Assembly (NCBI GenBank): GCA_017408025.1
Contig: JAFQVJ010000017.1
Coordinates: 1-54,577 of the forward strand
Direction: 5' to 3'
DNA length: 54,577 bases
DNA from: Lachnospiraceae bacterium
GTDB lineage: Bacteria > Bacillota > Clostridia > Lachnospirales > Lachnospiraceae
Each line of letters starts with the position of its first letter. Positions within the stretch are counted from its first letter, which is position 1. This document shows positions 1 through 7,985 of the stretch, piece after piece. Position numbers and translations under genes: made by a program. The notes beneath the pieces are model-generated. The model was not told the origin of the DNA. It saw only the letters and a program-made list of their open reading frames with translations, and ran no database searches.

Positions 1-593
1 CCAACTGCCAATTCTAGTGCAAATACAATATTTGGAACGAGAAACATAATAATATTCTTCTTAAACATCTTTGCCAGCCAGAACAATACCAAAAATAGGC
101 TTAAAAACAGAAAATCCAAAGCTTCTGTCACATATATTATATTTCCTGCAGAAGCCTTCACAGAAGAGCCATAATATATATTCCAATCTCTAATATATAA
201 ACGCAGTGCTTCTTCTAAGCCTGACAGGATATGGGCACCCTTTTCGCCCAGCCCCAGATACAATGTACATATAAAAATGCCAATTACTAAAATCCCCCAG
301 CGTATAGCTCTGCCAAGCTTCCTATCTACATAATAAGAAAACTCCATAAATATGCCTACTATAGCTATCATAAAAAAAGCAAAAACTATTGTACCTACTG
401 TATATGAAGACCAGCTATAAATATCCTCCAGCATAGTGCGTGCAGAAATCATAAATATAAGCATGCAAACAAGACCCAGAAGAAGCTCTGACATACTAGA
501 CATTATCTTCTGGGCAATATGGACTTTATATCGTCTATCTTCGATGTTTTCCTTCCATCGTATCTTTTTCTTTATTTTCTGCGCCTTTTTCAC
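1..593 (-). CDS. Multi-pass membrane protein, N-terminal part (probable transglutaminase-like protein)
   Basis: This reading frame is open to the window edge, so only the first 197 codons are visible. It starts at a GTG 27 bases after the DUF58 stop; the first in-frame stop upstream lies a few codons before it, so this is the earliest possible start. The visible part has a basic start (VKKAQKIKKKIRWK) and about five hydrophobic segments. No catalytic domain is visible. MoxR and DUF58 genes are commonly followed by a membrane protein with an external transglutaminase domain, and the membrane-rich N-terminus fits that family. The function is inferred from position only; the coding call itself is solid. 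Confidence 0.7.
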   Translation of the reverse strand, partial: MKKAQKIKKKIRWKENIEDRRYKVHIAQKIMSSMSELLLGLVCMLIFMISARTMLEDIYSWSSYTVGTIVFAFFMIAIVGIFMEFSYYVDRKLGRAIRWGILVIGIFICTLYLGLGEKGAHILSGLEEALRLYIRDWNIYYGSSVKASAGNIIYVTEALDFLFLSLFLVLFWLAKMFKKNIIMFLVPNIVFALELAV

Positions 594-620
594 CTTTTTA
601 TCCTATCCATCTATACAATA

Positions 621-1715
621 TTATAATATAATTTCCATCTGGGATAATGACTTTTCCAAATCACTTTCAGAAAGCTTTACATATATCTCTTCACCCTTTT
701 TTAATACCAAGTTTTCATCTATGGACAACGTCCACACATAAGGCTCATGACGATATTTTTCTTTATATCTGTCAATTATGGCCTCCTTTGATGTTTCAAA
801 CTTCACTTTCATCAGTAATTCTATAAAATAAAACAGACTTTCCTCATTATCAACTCTCACTCGCTTTATATCCATCTCATCAAGGGCATACCACACCACA
901 TAATGTGGGCATCCGGCATCAATCAGCGAAAATGATATACTTGTAACCGCTTCTATATATGCAAGAGTATTCTTTTTTGCCTTTTTATTTACATGATAAT
1001 CTAAAAACAAAATGATGGGACATGCCTTTGGAAACGAATGCTCCTTTACCATGATTTCATCCTGCTTTGCGCTCATCTTCCAATGAACATTTTGCAATCT
1101 GTCTCCTTTTTGGTATTCCCTTACCTGAAATAATTCACTGTTATCGTGACCAGGCGTATGTTCATCATATACATCAGCCTCACCATAAAAGTTTTTCACA
1201 GCCAGTGTCAGTCTCACCGGAACATCATGCATTGTAGGCATTACCTGAATACGCCCCATCCTTCTAACTTGAACACATACATGAAGAAGCCCGGTAATAT
1301 CATATATTCTCAGCTTTTTCAATGTAACTTCATAATTGCCAGCGCCTGGAAAAATAACACTTTTCGTAAAAACATTTTGTCCACGAAGAACCTCCGAAAG
1401 CTTCATCCATGATTTTTTCTTTATTCCACTCAACGTATCTTCCACTACAATTAACGCTTTCGCCCTCATCAATGGAACAACGCTCTTATTTTTAATGATT
1501 ACCTTAACTAAGTTCGCTTTTCCTGGTTCAGAAATACCAATAGGCACTTCCACCTTTCCTTTTATAGTAAATTTTCTAAATAAGAGATAACACAAGGACA
1601 CAATTAAATAGGCTATCTCCACAAACCCTAACAGCATTATACATGGATTCTCATACATCATAGAAAGATCTAATGTCTCTAAGATTATTACCAATAAAAC
1701 GATATAACTAAACAT
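621..1715 (-). CDS. DUF58 family membrane-associated protein
   Basis: The 364-residue protein has two N-terminal hydrophobic segments (about 2-20 and 25-46), then a beta-rich region and the DUF58 signature at about 198-217 (VREYQKGD, then VHWKMSAK). DUF58 proteins usually act with a MoxR AAA ATPase, and the MoxR gene lies directly upstream, overlapping by 8 bases, which suggests translational coupling. GGAG precedes the ATG. The family has been linked to envelope assembly or maturation of surface complexes, but the molecular role is not established. Family confidence is high; function is open. Confidence 0.9.
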   Translation of the reverse strand: MFSYIVLLVIILETLDLSMMYENPCIMLLGFVEIAYLIVSLCYLLFRKFTIKGKVEVPIGISEPGKANLVKVIIKNKSVVPLMRAKALIVVEDTLSGIKKKSWMKLSEVLRGQNVFTKSVIFPGAGNYEVTLKKLRIYDITGLLHVCVQVRRMGRIQVMPTMHDVPVRLTLAVKNFYGEADVYDEHTPGHDNSELFQVREYQKGDRLQNVHWKMSAKQDEIMVKEHSFPKACPIILFLDYHVNKKAKKNTLAYIEAVTSISFSLIDAGCPHYVVWYALDEMDIKRVRVDNEESLFYFIELLMKVKFETSKEAIIDRYKEKYRHEPYVWTLSIDENLVLKKGEEIYVKLSESDLEKSLSQMEIIL

Positions 1716-2667
1716 GATACTCCGATCTTTGCATATATGATGCTGGCTGTCTTACCTGTGAAAGAATTTCTTCCAATACTGCTGCTTCTGATACATGGGC
1801 CACTCTGGCTTTTGTATTCAATACTATTCTATGCTTAGCTATATCTAAGAATATCTGGGCAACATCCTCTGGCAATACATAATCACGCCCCTGAAGATAT
1901 GCCCATGCTCTTGCCATACGAACACAGGCTATAGACCCTCTAGGACTAAGTCCCAATTCAATGTATGCATGTTCTCTGGTTGCCTGTGACAACATGGCTA
2001 TATATGCAAAAAGCTGGTCATCCACAAATACTTTTTCCACCTGTTCTTTCATCATTATCAATTGATGCATACTGAGGACTGGTTGAACCTGCAATACAGA
2101 TGATACGGCTTTGCCCTTTAATATCTCCACTTCATTCTTTAAGTCTGGATAACCCATACTCATACATATCATAAATCTATCCAACTGCGACTCTGGCAAC
2201 AGCTGAGTTCCTGAGCTTCCCTTTGGATTCTGTGTCGCCATAACTATAAATGGTTCTGGAACTGCTCTGCTCTTGCCTTCTACAGTAACCTTTCCCTCTT
2301 CCATAACCTCCAAGAGTGCTGATTGTGTCTTTGGAGATGTTCTATTAATCTCATCAGCAAGAAACAGGTTGCACATAACTGCACCTTGATAATACACAAA
2401 TTTTCCTGTTTCCTTCTGATACATATTAAATCCAACAATGTCTGCTGGCATAACATCTGGTGTAAACTGCATTCTATGATTTACAAGGGATAATGCCTTT
2501 GAAAAAGCCATTGCAAGTGTTGTCTTTCCCACACCCGGCACATCCTCTATCAATATATGTCCTCCTGCCAATATAGCTGCAAATGCTTTAAAAATGCAGT
2601 CATCTTTTCCTGTAACCACTTTTCTTATTTCATTCACTACATTGTACACAGATTCGTTGTGACGCAC
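1708..2667 (-). CDS. MoxR-family AAA+ ATPase
   Basis: This 319-residue AAA+ ATPase has Walker A (PGVGKTT, about 44-50), Walker B (LFLADEINRT, D105 E106) and the MoxR stretch SALLEVMEEG, followed by a C-terminal lid domain. The length is typical of the family. The start is a GTG with GGAGG nine bases upstream. It begins 13 bases after the deacetylase gene and overlaps the DUF58 gene, so the four genes probably form one transcript. MoxR ATPases are thought to act as chaperones for partner complexes; here the partners would be the DUF58 protein and the downstream membrane protein. Confidence 0.93.
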   Translation of the reverse strand: MRHNESVYNVVNEIRKVVTGKDDCIFKAFAAILAGGHILIEDVPGVGKTTLAMAFSKALSLVNHRMQFTPDVMPADIVGFNMYQKETGKFVYYQGAVMCNLFLADEINRTSPKTQSALLEVMEEGKVTVEGKSRAVPEPFIVMATQNPKGSSGTQLLPESQLDRFMICMSMGYPDLKNEVEILKGKAVSSVLQVQPVLSMHQLIMMKEQVEKVFVDDQLFAYIAMLSQATREHAYIELGLSPRGSIACVRMARAWAYLQGRDYVLPEDVAQIFLDIAKHRIVLNTKARVAHVSEAAVLEEILSQVRQPASYMQRSEYHV

Positions 2668-2680
2668 GCTGTTCTACCTC

Positions 2681-4372
2681 CTAATTATTAACCCCATGAT
2701 GTACCATAGGTGTATTTTCTGTCATTGGCAAAAAAGTATATCCATTTGCCAATCCCCACGCAACTATCTGTTCTACTGCTTCAACGCTAAACTTCTTGAT
2801 ATCATGCTGCAAAACAACAGATACATTGCAATTCTTTATACCATTTATAACATTTGTAGCAACCTGACTTGCCGTTGTAGCTCCACCTGCATCTCCACTA
2901 CTTACATTCCAATCACAATACAGGTACCCTCTATAAGCCAATCCCTGAGACAATTTAGTCATTATGCCTACGCAATATTTTTTGCTAATAGCATTTGATG
3001 TTCCACCTGGGAAACGTACAATCTTTGGCTCCACTCCAGTTTGTGCTACTACCAAATCATGAATTTTCTGTAAATCGGCATAATATGCCTCTTCACTTCT
3101 ATAAATATCTTCATATGAGTGACTATATGTGTGCAAAGCTATAGTATGACCTCGTCTATATGCCTCACCTATAAGATTAACATAATCCGGACGTTGATTA
3201 GTCACAAAAAAAGTAACCTTAACACCGAATTTGTCAAGTATATCAAGTAATTGGGATGTATATGCACAAGGTCCATCATCAAATGTCAAATACACTACTT
3301 TGTTACCAGGATTAATAACATCCACTTCCATTTGCTTTTCAAATACATATACACTTCTAGTCACTTCAGATATATTTCCACTGTCATCTGACACATGATA
3401 TTTCAAGCTATATGAGCCCGCCTTAGATGTATCTACATTTCCATCTACAACTATTTTTTCTGATATGTCCCCTTCCAGGTTATCTGTGGCGGTGCAACCT
3501 GGATCATCAAATACATCGCCTATTTTTACATATATATTGCTATCGCCATTTAATGACATAACAGGTGGAGTCATGTCCGCAACCGTAACGTTTCTCTCGA
3601 TTTCGGTCACATTTCCAGAGGAATCTGATACACTATATTTTATAATATAGATTCCACATGTGTTTGCATCTACAGTTCCCTCAACTATCACACTCTGAGT
3701 CAAATCACCGTCACAATCATCATATGCCTGATAGCCATTTTCCACGTATGTCGTTCCCACTGTAATGGAGCTATACGCTTCTCCATTTAATGTTATTGTT
3801 GGCGCAATCACATCCTTATAAATTATAGTTCTCTCTGCAATAGCTGTATTTCCCTGACTGTCAGTCACAACATAAGAAACCACACCATCTTTCTCAGCTC
3901 TAACAACATGTTCTGTTACATCTCCATCATAGTTATCGATTGCAGTATAACCTTCCTCTACATATTCTGCCTTAGGGCTGGTAAAATTATCCGGATTACT
4001 CACTAATTCTATGGTTGGCGATGTTGTATCCTCCACTACTATGGTTACATTACTTTTACTTATCATGTCTTTGTATCCTGCTTTATATGTAACCTCATAG
4101 GTTCCCAGTTTTTTCAGTTCATACTCACCTTCAATGGTCACCTTTACCTCTGTGCCATTTCTATTAAAAATAGTACCTTTGTATATGGCTTTTACCTCTG
4201 GTAATTCCGTATCTACACCATATTCCATATGTATTACAGTTCCATCTTCTATGCCTATTTGCAGACTATACTGGTCATTGTAAAGATACGGAAACAAAAA
4301 AATTGCTACTAAAAATAGTAGTAATCCAATTATACATATACATATAGTTTTTTTACTCTTTAGTATCCTCAT
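2681..4372 (-). CDS. Membrane-anchored polysaccharide deacetylase with Ig-like repeats
   Basis: The 563-residue protein has an N-terminal membrane anchor (about 8-30), three or more Ig-like repeats of the DUF5011 type (roughly 110-345; each has a DNYDGDVT-like turn and a VSDSSGN-like strand) and a C-terminal NodB domain. The NodB motifs are visible: TFDDGP (about 363-368), HTYSH (414-418) and RFPGG (453-457), matching the catalytic Asp, the metal-binding Asp/His residues and the Arg/Pro motif of carbohydrate esterase family 4. It probably deacetylates cell-wall glycan outside the membrane. I chose the ATG with GAGGGG upstream rather than a TTG 24 bases earlier. It appears to be the first gene of the MoxR operon. 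Confidence 0.9.
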   Translation of the reverse strand: MRILKSKKTICICIIGLLLFLVAIFLFPYLYNDQYSLQIGIEDGTVIHMEYGVDTELPEVKAIYKGTIFNRNGTEVKVTIEGEYELKKLGTYEVTYKAGYKDMISKSNVTIVVEDTTSPTIELVSNPDNFTSPKAEYVEEGYTAIDNYDGDVTEHVVRAEKDGVVSYVVTDSQGNTAIAERTIIYKDVIAPTITLNGEAYSSITVGTTYVENGYQAYDDCDGDLTQSVIVEGTVDANTCGIYIIKYSVSDSSGNVTEIERNVTVADMTPPVMSLNGDSNIYVKIGDVFDDPGCTATDNLEGDISEKIVVDGNVDTSKAGSYSLKYHVSDDSGNISEVTRSVYVFEKQMEVDVINPGNKVVYLTFDDGPCAYTSQLLDILDKFGVKVTFFVTNQRPDYVNLIGEAYRRGHTIALHTYSHSYEDIYRSEEAYYADLQKIHDLVVAQTGVEPKIVRFPGGTSNAISKKYCVGIMTKLSQGLAYRGYLYCDWNVSSGDAGGATTASQVATNVINGIKNCNVSVVLQHDIKKFSVEAVEQIVAWGLANGYTFLPMTENTPMVHHGVNN

Positions 4373-4464
4373 ATCTATTCCCCTCAATATTGTCAAATAA
4401 ATTATTAATCTTTAGTTTCTGCATTTATTTTAACATATACTATTTTTTTTACAATATAAAGAAA

Positions 4465-4502
4465 CTCCAAAAGTTAATTTTTTTTTGACTTAACTTTTGG
4501 AG
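4465..4502 (-). terminator. Terminator-like hairpin after the thiamine transport operon
   Basis: Two 13-base arms (CTCCAAAAGTTAA and its complement) are separated by a T-rich loop of 12 bases, just past the ATPase stop codon. On the minus strand the hairpin is followed by TTTCTTTATATT. It probably ends the thiamine operon transcript. Confidence 0.75.
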
Positions 4503-4512
4503 AACTCAGTTA

Positions 4513-5253
4513 TTATAACGCTTTAAGTATCCTCTTCTTATACTCCATATATTCAAATGAAAATGCGAATTCTTCATCTCTGGGTTTATGCTGTTTTATA
4601 CATATCTCGTCCCTTATGACACCTGGTTTTCCTGACAGTACATATATCCTGTCAGACAAATATATAGCTTCATCTATATCATGGGTAATGAATATGGTGG
4701 ACATATCTATTTTCTTCATCATATCAAGGTACCACCTGTGCATAGCTGATTTTGTAAGAGTATCAAGGGCACTAAAGGGCTCGTCCAGAAGAGAAACTCC
4801 ATTTGAAGACATATAGGTTCTAAAAAATGCTGCTCTTTGCCTCATTCCACCAGATAACTGACACGGATATTTATATTCACAGCCTTCCAATCCAAATTCC
4901 TTGAATAAAGGCTTAACCTTTTCCCTTGCTTCACTTTTTTTCATTCCTTGTATAACACATGGTAGTGACACATTATCTATTATCTTCTTGTGTGGAAGAA
5001 GCAAATCCTTCTGCAACATGTAACTTACACTTCCCGGTTTTCCAGTGATGTCCTCACACTTTAAGAATACTTTGCCTTCATCAGGAGCTAGAAGACCTGA
5101 CAGTATGTTGAAAAGTGTAGTTTTCCCTACTCCGCTGACACCCAAAAGGGACACTATTTCACCTTTTTTCAGCTCAATACTTATATCTTCTACAACACTC
5201 ACATTATCGTATGATTTTGTAATATTTTCAGCCTTCAATACTGTCATATCCAT
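4513..5253 (-). CDS. thiZ: ABC transporter ATP-binding protein (ThiZ-like)
   Basis: This 246-residue ATPase has Walker A (GVSGVGKTT, 38-46), the signature LSGGMRQR (133-140) and Walker B SLLDEPFSALD, and resembles the nitrate/sulfonate/taurine/HMP importer class. It is the last gene of a four-gene operon under a TPP riboswitch, next to a ThiY-like binding protein and a ThiX-like permease, so it most likely powers uptake of a thiamine pyrimidine precursor. GGGAG precedes the ATG; a second ATG two codons later is also possible. The substrate is inferred from the riboswitch and neighbours. Confidence 0.88.
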   Translation of the reverse strand: MDMTVLKAENITKSYDNVSVVEDISIELKKGEIVSLLGVSGVGKTTLFNILSGLLAPDEGKVFLKCEDITGKPGSVSYMLQKDLLLPHKKIIDNVSLPCVIQGMKKSEAREKVKPLFKEFGLEGCEYKYPCQLSGGMRQRAAFFRTYMSSNGVSLLDEPFSALDTLTKSAMHRWYLDMMKKIDMSTIFITHDIDEAIYLSDRIYVLSGKPGVIRDEICIKQHKPRDEEFAFSFEYMEYKKRILKAL

Positions 5254-5276
5254 CTTCTCTCCCGCTATTGTATCAT

Positions 5277-6314
5277 TTATTCTGGCAGATATTGGTTGGT
5301 AAATCCTACACCTGTCAAATCCCTTGTTGTAAGCTTATTTTCATAGAGCCATGTATAAAAACTATTCCATCTTTCTTCGTCTATAACACCAAAGCTCTTA
5401 GCATCATCAATATACTGCTTAGATATATACTCCTGACTTTTATATACAAGCTCTTCATTTGCCTTAAGGGAGCCTGTCTCATCACCCTCTATAAGCATTT
5501 TTGCTGCTTCCTCTGGGTTTTTGGCCGCATATTCATAGCCCTTGACTGTAGCTTCCATAAACTTCTTTGCAACATCTGGATTCTTCTCTAGGAATTCATT
5601 ATTTGCAAGAATAATAGGTGTATAGTAGTCAAGCTCACTGCTGATATCCTTAAAGTACCAATAATCACACTCAACATCTTTTATCTCAGCGTTTATACCT
5701 GACCATCCGTAGAATACCCACACTGCATCAGTTTGTTTTGCCGCCAATGCCGCTGGCTCATCAGTTATGACATTTGGTATAAGTGTAACCTTACTAAAAT
5801 CACCACCGTCGTTCTTCATAACATACTCAATCATAGCAAGCTCTATAGGTGAATCCCACGTTGAATACTTTTTTCCCTCAAGTCCCTTTGGAGTATCCAT
5901 ACCTTCACCAGCTCTTGATATTATACCCGATGTATTGTGCTGTAAGATTGCCGCTACTGCTGTAACTTCCAATGGCACTTCCATATCATACGCTGCAGCA
6001 ATTGTATCCTGGGCGTTTATGGCGAACTGCGCCTGACCAGAAGCACAACTCTGTACAGCACCATCCTCTGGTGGCTGAACTATGGTAATATCTATACCTG
6101 CCTCTTTATAATATCCCAGCGCATCTGCCACATAGAGGCCTGTGTGGTTTGTATTTGGTGTCCAGTCAAGACAAAATGTTATCTCTACAAGACCATCTTC
6201 GTTCTTGCTCAGCTCTTCCCCATCATTTCCACATGCTGTAAGCATGCATGCACTCATTATTACAATCATGGTTACCGCAATAAATCTTTTTATATTCTTT
6301 ATATATTTTCTCAC
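5277..6314 (-). CDS. thiY: ThiY/NMT1-like substrate-binding lipoprotein
   Basis: The 345-residue protein has a lipoprotein signal with lipobox LTAC (Cys28) and an NMT1/THI5-like periplasmic-binding fold. The mature part opens with ITFCLDWTPNTNHTGLYVA, typical of pyrimidine-precursor (HMP or formylaminopyrimidine) binding proteins, followed by YYKEAGIDITIVQPPEDG. It overlaps the upstream permease gene by 4 bases. With the TPP riboswitch this points to salvage of a thiamine precursor at the outer face of the membrane. Whether the ligand is HMP, formylaminopyrimidine or another pyrimidine cannot be read from the sequence. Confidence 0.9.
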   Translation of the reverse strand: MRKYIKNIKRFIAVTMIVIMSACMLTACGNDGEELSKNEDGLVEITFCLDWTPNTNHTGLYVADALGYYKEAGIDITIVQPPEDGAVQSCASGQAQFAINAQDTIAAAYDMEVPLEVTAVAAILQHNTSGIISRAGEGMDTPKGLEGKKYSTWDSPIELAMIEYVMKNDGGDFSKVTLIPNVITDEPAALAAKQTDAVWVFYGWSGINAEIKDVECDYWYFKDISSELDYYTPIILANNEFLEKNPDVAKKFMEATVKGYEYAAKNPEEAAKMLIEGDETGSLKANEELVYKSQEYISKQYIDDAKSFGVIDEERWNSFYTWLYENKLTTRDLTGVGFTNQYLPE

Positions 6315-7093
6315 TGTTCTTTACTCCTTTTTTCAGCCAATATCCATGGCATGGATATGGTCTTAATCACATTGACAAGTAACATGAGAAGTAAGCTTAT
6401 AATGACAATAAATATGATAACTGCGAACATTCTATCGAACGCATACGCCTTCTTTACTCTTGTCATATATACGCCAAGTCCTTCAAAGCCACCGAGCCAT
6501 TCAGAGATTACTGCTCCAACAACTGCATAAGATGTAGACACCTTCAAGCCTGAAAAGAAATGCGGTAATGCTGCCGGAATCTTAACATGTGTAAATATTC
6601 TATATCTCCCAGCTCCCATGGCACGCATCAAATCTATATAATCCCTGTCCACGCTCTTATAACCATCCAGTAGTCCAACTGCTATAGGAAAAAATGTTGT
6701 TATAGCCACAAGGGTAATCTTGGGTTCCATCTCAAATCCCATCCACAGCACGAGCAATGGTGCTATGGCTATGGTTGGAATAGTCTGGGTGATGATCATA
6801 ATAGGATATAGAGCCTTATGCATGATAGTCCATCTGTCCATAACTGTAGCTATAATAAATGCAAAAGCTATTCCTATAAGCAAGCCATAAAAGGCTTCCA
6901 CAAGTGTGACCCCTGCATGCATCATAATAAGTTCAAAATCCTCTATAAATGCTTTCATCACATCAGACGGTGACGGTAACATATATGACGGAACTATACC
7001 TGTCACACTTAATATATGCCACAACAACACTACAAGACCAATTGAAACTATAGCTGGTATTTTATTGGTGATGCTTTGTAACCTTCTTCTCAA
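6311..7093 (-). CDS. thiX: ABC transporter permease (ThiX-like)
   Basis: This 260-residue permease of the BPD_transp_1 type has about six membrane segments and the EAA-loop stretch around DLMRAMGAGRYRIFTHVKIPAALP (split here only by reading; it is continuous at about residues 150-172). It is the single membrane component between the binding protein and the thiamine-binding protein genes. The start is uncertain: the reading frame opens at a TTG lying 32 bases inside the upstream gene with no clear ribosome site, and no ATG occurs before the first membrane segment. Translational coupling to the upstream gene is likely. Confidence 0.87.
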   Translation of the reverse strand: MRRRLQSITNKIPAIVSIGLVVLLWHILSVTGIVPSYMLPSPSDVMKAFIEDFELIMMHAGVTLVEAFYGLLIGIAFAFIIATVMDRWTIMHKALYPIMIITQTIPTIAIAPLLVLWMGFEMEPKITLVAITTFFPIAVGLLDGYKSVDRDYIDLMRAMGAGRYRIFTHVKIPAALPHFFSGLKVSTSYAVVGAVISEWLGGFEGLGVYMTRVKKAYAFDRMFAVIIFIVIISLLLMLLVNVIKTISMPWILAEKRSKEQ

Positions 7094-7358
7094 TTGTAAG
7101 TACTTCTCCTTCCGGTTTATATGAAATCTTCACATATGTGTTCATGCTCTTGCAACCTGCCTTGGCAGCAACCAGCTGACAATTCTTTACTATCTCCATC
7201 AGCTCATCATATTCTCCCTCTATAGAGGTCTCGCATGGACCAACATAATAGCTTAAACCTGTCGACTTGATGTAAGCTATAACCTCATCTACTATACGTA
7301 TTACCTCGTTTTCATCCTGTGTTCCTGGCAATACCTGAATTGCAACACTTGCGTTCAT
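7062..7358 (-). CDS. Thiamine-binding protein, MTH1187/YkoF-like family
   Basis: This 98-residue cytoplasmic protein has the MTH1187 family fold signature: VAIQVLPG at the start, then VDEVIAYIKSTGLSYYVGP, TSIEGEYDELMEIV and a C-terminal VKISYKPEG strand. Proteins of this family (formerly DUF77) include thiamine-binding domains such as YkoF. It is the first gene after the TPP riboswitch, with AAGGAG before the ATG, and it overlaps the permease gene. It may buffer thiamine or its pyrimidine, or sense it; the exact ligand is inferred from the riboswitch context. Confidence 0.88.
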   Translation of the reverse strand: MNASVAIQVLPGTQDENEVIRIVDEVIAYIKSTGLSYYVGPCETSIEGEYDELMEIVKNCQLVAAKAGCKSMNTYVKISYKPEGEVLTIEKKVTKHHQ

Positions 7359-7389
7359 AATGTTTTCTCCTTAATAATAATAAGTAATA

Positions 7390-7405
7390 AAAAAAGGCCT
7401 TTTTT
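7390..7405 (-). terminator. Possible riboswitch expression-platform hairpin
   Basis: A perfect 16-base palindrome, AAAAAAGGCCTTTTTT, lies between the TPP aptamer and the first start codon and is followed by T-rich sequence on the minus strand. It is short, so the stem could be part of a longer structure. It is the only terminator-like element seen between aptamer and gene. Confidence 0.45.
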
Positions 7406-7458
7406 GACGTGTTTTCCCATTACCCGCACCAAAAAAAGCTCTCTGACTATCTCATTTC

Positions 7459-7540
7459 ACTCCCTACGACGGTATGAACCGTATCAGGTTAGCGGGTCCG
7501 GCCACTAAGCCATCTCAGCCGCGTACGCGACTCCCCGGGA
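7459..7540 (-). promoter_or_regulatory. TPP riboswitch (THI element)
   Basis: Read on the minus strand, the segment has the conserved thi-box landmarks in order: GGGGAGTCGCG, GGCTGAGATGGC, GACCCGCTAACCTGAT and a terminal CCGTCGTAGGGAG. The P1 closing bases, the CUGAGA pyrimidine-sensing core and the ACCUGAU/GUAGGGA helix region are all present. It lies about 100 bases upstream of the thiamine-binding protein gene and should repress the four-gene transporter operon when thiamine pyrophosphate is high. Confidence 0.96.
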
Positions 7541-7567
7541 AAATATTTATTAAATTTGTACTCGCTC

Positions 7568-7596
7568 AGTATACACCAGTGCTCCACATTAGGCAA
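7568..7596 (-). promoter_or_regulatory. Promoter of the TPP-riboswitch operon
   Basis: On the minus strand TTGCCT and TATACT are separated by exactly 17 bases, with the -10 about 28 bases upstream of the aptamer. This fits a housekeeping sigma-A promoter for the thiamine operon. Confidence 0.7.
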
Positions 7597-7601
7597 GCAC
7601 T

Positions 7602-7648
7602 TTTTCATTGTATAGGAAAGTTCTTGAAACTTTCCTATACAATGAAAA
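7602..7648. repeat. Palindromic repeat, TTGTATAGGAAAGTT family, copy 1
   Basis: Perfect 21-base arms (TTTTCATTGTATAGGAAAGTT would be one; core TTGTATAGGAAAGTT) flank the 5-base loop CTTGA. The same core arm recurs at 50996, 51640 and 51772 and in degenerate form after the tRNA-Arg gene. It sits between the end of the 85-residue protein gene and the thiamine operon promoter. Confidence 0.85.
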
Positions 7649-7671
7649 TAAGATGAGGATTCGTATAATAT

Positions 7672-7929
7672 TTAATTATCAAAATCTATTGTATACTTTT
7701 TCTCGCCCTCTGTAATTGTCAGTATAGAAAGATTGAAGTTATCCTCCATAACTGTCACTGTGTACTCAAATACCACATCATCAAAGAATTTTGACAGCAT
7801 GATATAGCTTCCCGGCTCCTTGTCATCTATCTGCTCACACAGATCGTCATAGACATCTCTTCCACTGACTTCTCTTTCAAAGCCTGATTCCTTGATTTTT
7901 GCTTCAATTGCTCTGTATAATTCTTCCAT
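7672..7929 (-). CDS. Small conserved-looking acidic protein, unknown function
   Basis: I do not recognise this 85-residue protein. It is acidic, with an N-terminal helix (MEELYRAIEAKIKESGF) and then alternating strands ending in ILTITEGEKKYTIDFDN; no signal peptide or membrane segment is visible. I chose the ATG preceded by GAGGAAG rather than the ATG 21 bases earlier, whose context is poor. It lies 56 bases after the CapA-like gene on the same strand and may share its transcript. A small cytoplasmic alpha/beta protein is the most that can be said. Confidence 0.65.
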   Translation of the reverse strand: MEELYRAIEAKIKESGFEREVSGRDVYDDLCEQIDDKEPGSYIMLSKFFDDVVFEYTVTVMEDNFNLSILTITEGEKKYTIDFDN

Positions 7930-7985
7930 ATGTCTTCCTCGCCTTTTCATATAATATATAATTTTGATATAAACTTCTAAAAATA

